Assembly: GCF_020860125.1 (NCBI RefSeq)
Contig: NZ_JAJBUX010000020.1
Span: forward strand, 1-25,412
From: Cloacibacillus sp.
GTDB lineage: Bacteria; Synergistota; Synergistia; Synergistales; Synergistaceae
Direction of reading: 5' to 3'
DNA: 25,412 nt
This document shows positions 23,782 through 25,412 of this stretch, piece after piece (position 1 is the stretch's first letter; the number at the start of each line of letters is the position of its first letter). The notes under the pieces were generated by a model that was not told the origin of the DNA, did no database searches, and worked only from the letters and a program-made list of their open reading frames with translations. The position numbers and the translations under genes were made by a program.

Positions 23782-24387
23782 TCAGACTACGGTCAGGCCA
23801 ATGAGCTTCGCGAGCTCCACCGCCTGCGCCGCCGTCACCTTCGCGCCGCGCAGCTCGTAGAGGGTATCGGAGAGGGAGATGCCGTCGATAATGCAGTCCG
23901 AGAGGTCTATCCCCTTGAGAGGGCTTTTGAAAAACTCGGCCGCCGTGAGGTCTGTCCCACGGAACTGCGCGCGCCGGAACTTGACGTCGGAGAGAACCGC
24001 CTCCCTCAAAGAGGAGGCGCCAACCTCGCAGCCGTCCCAGAGCGTCTCGCTGAAGTTCGCATACCGAAAATTACATCCCTCGATCGAGACACCCTTAAAG
24101 AGGGCGCGCGTGAAAACGCTCCCCACGGCCTTTAAATCGCGAAAGGAAGACTTACGCCATAAACTGTCACGGAAGCGGCAGTTAGAAATATCCGAGTTTT
24201 CAAACGAGACGGAGTTGAAGCGCGCCGCGTTAAATTCGCAGCGGATAAAGCGGCACTTGACAAAGCGCACGGAGTCAAAGCGGAGCGCCGAAAGATCAAG
24301 CTCCGCAACCTCCTCGTTCTCAAAGAGGGCCTCCTCTACCGGCATGTCCCCCGCGAGCGCGGCGGCAATCATCTCTGACAGCATCAT
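23782..24387 (-). CDS. Pentapeptide-repeat protein
   Basis: 201 aa built mostly from tandem A(D/N)LXX-type five-residue repeats (for example LSALRFDSVRF, CRFIRCEFNAARFNS, RGTDLTAAEFFKSPLKGIDLS), which fold as a right-handed quadrilateral beta-helix. The C-terminal tail ELRGAKVTAAQAVELAKLIGL is the usual end of Qnr/McbG-style proteins. Such proteins include DNA-gyrase-protecting factors, but most are of unknown role, and resistance cannot be claimed from repeats alone. The start is ATG 24387 or the adjacent 24384, with GGAGG at 24394-24398; a small GCCGC/GCGGC hairpin (24401-24414) lies just upstream of that site. It converges with the symporter gene. Confidence 0.9.
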   Translation of the reverse strand: MMLSEMIAAALAGDMPVEEALFENEEVAELDLSALRFDSVRFVKCRFIRCEFNAARFNSVSFENSDISNCRFRDSLWRKSSFRDLKAVGSVFTRALFKGVSIEGCNFRYANFSETLWDGCEVGASSLREAVLSDVKFRRAQFRGTDLTAAEFFKSPLKGIDLSDCIIDGISLSDTLYELRGAKVTAAQAVELAKLIGLTVV

Positions 24388-24414
24388 ACATATCCTCCCC
24401 GCCGCCTTAGCGGC

Positions 24415-24601
24415 AACAGAAGGATAGCATAACGAAAAGCTCCCGTGAACAGGGCAATTTCTGTCTCTCCCATAACAAAAAACGCGCAGCGTCTCCGGCC
24501 TCTTACTGAGCCGTTTATCTGTATGTTCATTGATGCGGCGGCCGGCGGTTCGGGGTATAAATCATATGATGCGCGGCCACATCGCTACACAGGGGGGCAA
24601 C
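24415..24601. other. Intergenic region before the DUF1275 gene
   Basis: About 190 nt between divergent genes. The open frame of the DUF1275 gene extends into it (from 24530), but no ribosome site supports that. A TATAAA at about 24556-24561 could be a -10 box, without a good -35. Nothing else recognised. Confidence 0.3.
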
Positions 24602-25303
24602 ATGATAAAACTGCCTAAGATAAAGCTAATGGATTTCACCGATCCCTCGGAATCCTTCCTGCTCGCGGTCATTCTCGCGGCGGCGGGCGGTTTTCTCGAC
24701 GGGTACACCTATATCGGGCGCGGCAACGTCTTCGCCAATACACAAACCGGCAACCTGATCCTGCTTGGCGTGAACATGGCGCGCGGCAGGCTGACCGCCT
24801 CTATAAGCTATATCGTGCCGGTGACGGCCTTTCTGCTGGGCACCTACATAACGGAGAATATCCGTATCCGTTACGGAGGACTGAAACACCTCGGATGGCG
24901 GCAGATCGTGGTCGCTCTCGAGGCGCTGGTGCTGATACTGATCTCCTTCATGCCGCACTACAGCGACAACGTCGCGAACGCGATGGTCTCGTTCGCCTGC
25001 GCAATGCAGTTCGACGCCTTCCGCACGATGAACGGGGTGCCCTTTTCTTCGACGCTCTCAATGACGAACATGCGCGGCGCGATCGAATACATGACGAATT
25101 ACCGGGAAGACTGCGACACGGAAAAAATCTCGCGCAGCTTCGAGTATCTCATCACGGTGCTCGTCTTCACCCTCTCCGTTTTCATCGGCTCACGGCTCAC
25201 CTACAAATACGACGACAGCGCGGTGCTCTTTCCGGCCTCTATGCTGCTCTTCGGAGCGCTTCTCATGTTCTTTAGGAAGAGAGAAAAAACGACTCCGACA
25301 TAG
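24602..25303 (+). CDS. DUF1275 (YoaK-family) membrane protein
   Basis: 233-aa integral membrane protein with about six hydrophobic segments. The family N-terminal signature is clear: AAAGGFLDGYTYIGRGNVFANTQTGN (about 24-49, in part), followed by LILLGVNMARG, and FACAMQFDAFRTMNGVPFSSTLSMTNMRG in the second half. Function is unknown for the family. Start ATG 24602 has AGGGGGG about 5 nt upstream and fits the family length; the 24-codon upstream extension is rejected. A 7-bp inverted repeat AATCCCT/AGGGATT (25309-25324) lies just after the stop and may help end the transcript. Confidence 0.88.
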   Translation: MIKLPKIKLMDFTDPSESFLLAVILAAAGGFLDGYTYIGRGNVFANTQTGNLILLGVNMARGRLTASISYIVPVTAFLLGTYITENIRIRYGGLKHLGWRQIVVALEALVLILISFMPHYSDNVANAMVSFACAMQFDAFRTMNGVPFSSTLSMTNMRGAIEYMTNYREDCDTEKISRSFEYLITVLVFTLSVFIGSRLTYKYDDSAVLFPASMLLFGALLMFFRKREKTTPT

Positions 25304-25412
25304 CGGCTAATCCCTAAAGGGATTTCCCGTGATCCATGCTGTCGCATCCTTCCTCTTTTCCAGTCATAGATGAAAAACATTTTGAAGATAATATGTCGTT
25401 TCTCTCTTCGGA
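25304..25412. other. Intergenic tail of the window
   Basis: 109 nt after the DUF1275 gene. Apart from the short dyad at 25309-25324 (2-nt loop, followed by TCCCG rather than a T-run) I see no gene, promoter or repeat. Confidence 0.4.

Noticed and set aside
23743..24427. Plus-strand open frames over the pentapeptide-repeat gene
   Set aside because: The minus strand shows regular five-residue repeats with a normal C-terminal tail; the plus frames show no structure.

Overview
The window looks like chromosomal DNA of an anaerobic, amino-acid-using, moderately GC-rich bacterium. The mix of corrinoid methyltransferases, Na+ symporters, AzlCD and LysE exporters, LysR and GntR regulators and strong GGAGG ribosome sites would fit a Synergistota member such as Cloacibacillus. 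That placement is inferred from gene content and style only; no rRNA, tRNA or marker gene is present. I see no phage, insertion sequence or CRISPR array.

Left third (1-9.9 kb): eight plus-strand genes that read as one catabolic locus. They are a GntR/FCD regulator, an M24 creatinase/Xaa-Pro-type hydrolase, an MFS transporter, an MttB-superfamily methyltransferase without pyrrolysine, its corrinoid protein, a UroD/MtaA-type methyltransferase fused to a thioredoxin-like domain, a sodium:solute symporter and an imidazolonepropionase-like amidohydrolase. My reading is import of an amide- or peptide-linked methylated amine (betaine-like), hydrolysis, then methyl transfer to the corrinoid protein and on to an unknown acceptor. 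Substrate and acceptor are not known. Two of the gaps inside the locus and the gap after it carry large inverted repeats. This part looks more AT-rich than the rest.

Middle (10-13.9 kb): a cupin-type XRE regulator divergent from a LysE/RhtB exporter, then a CsoR-family metal sensor followed by a P1B-type heavy-metal ATPase. A 19-bp-arm perfect palindrome with a CsoR-like core covers the ATPase promoter, so the sensor probably represses the pump.

13.9-17.6 kb: a minus-strand set of LysR regulator, QueG-like double [4Fe-4S] protein and isochorismatase-fold hydrolase, with azlC-azlD running divergently. Hairpin terminators close both ends.

17.6-23.7 kb: a LysR regulator divergent from aminotransferase, FAH-family enzyme, atypical SDR and flavodoxin-fold reductase genes, followed by a glutamate/aspartate-family symporter whose substrate-site arginine is threonine, which suggests a neutral substrate. 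This could be an amino-acid catabolic unit.

23.7-25.4 kb: a pentapeptide-repeat protein on the minus strand and a DUF1275 (YoaK-type) membrane protein on the plus strand.
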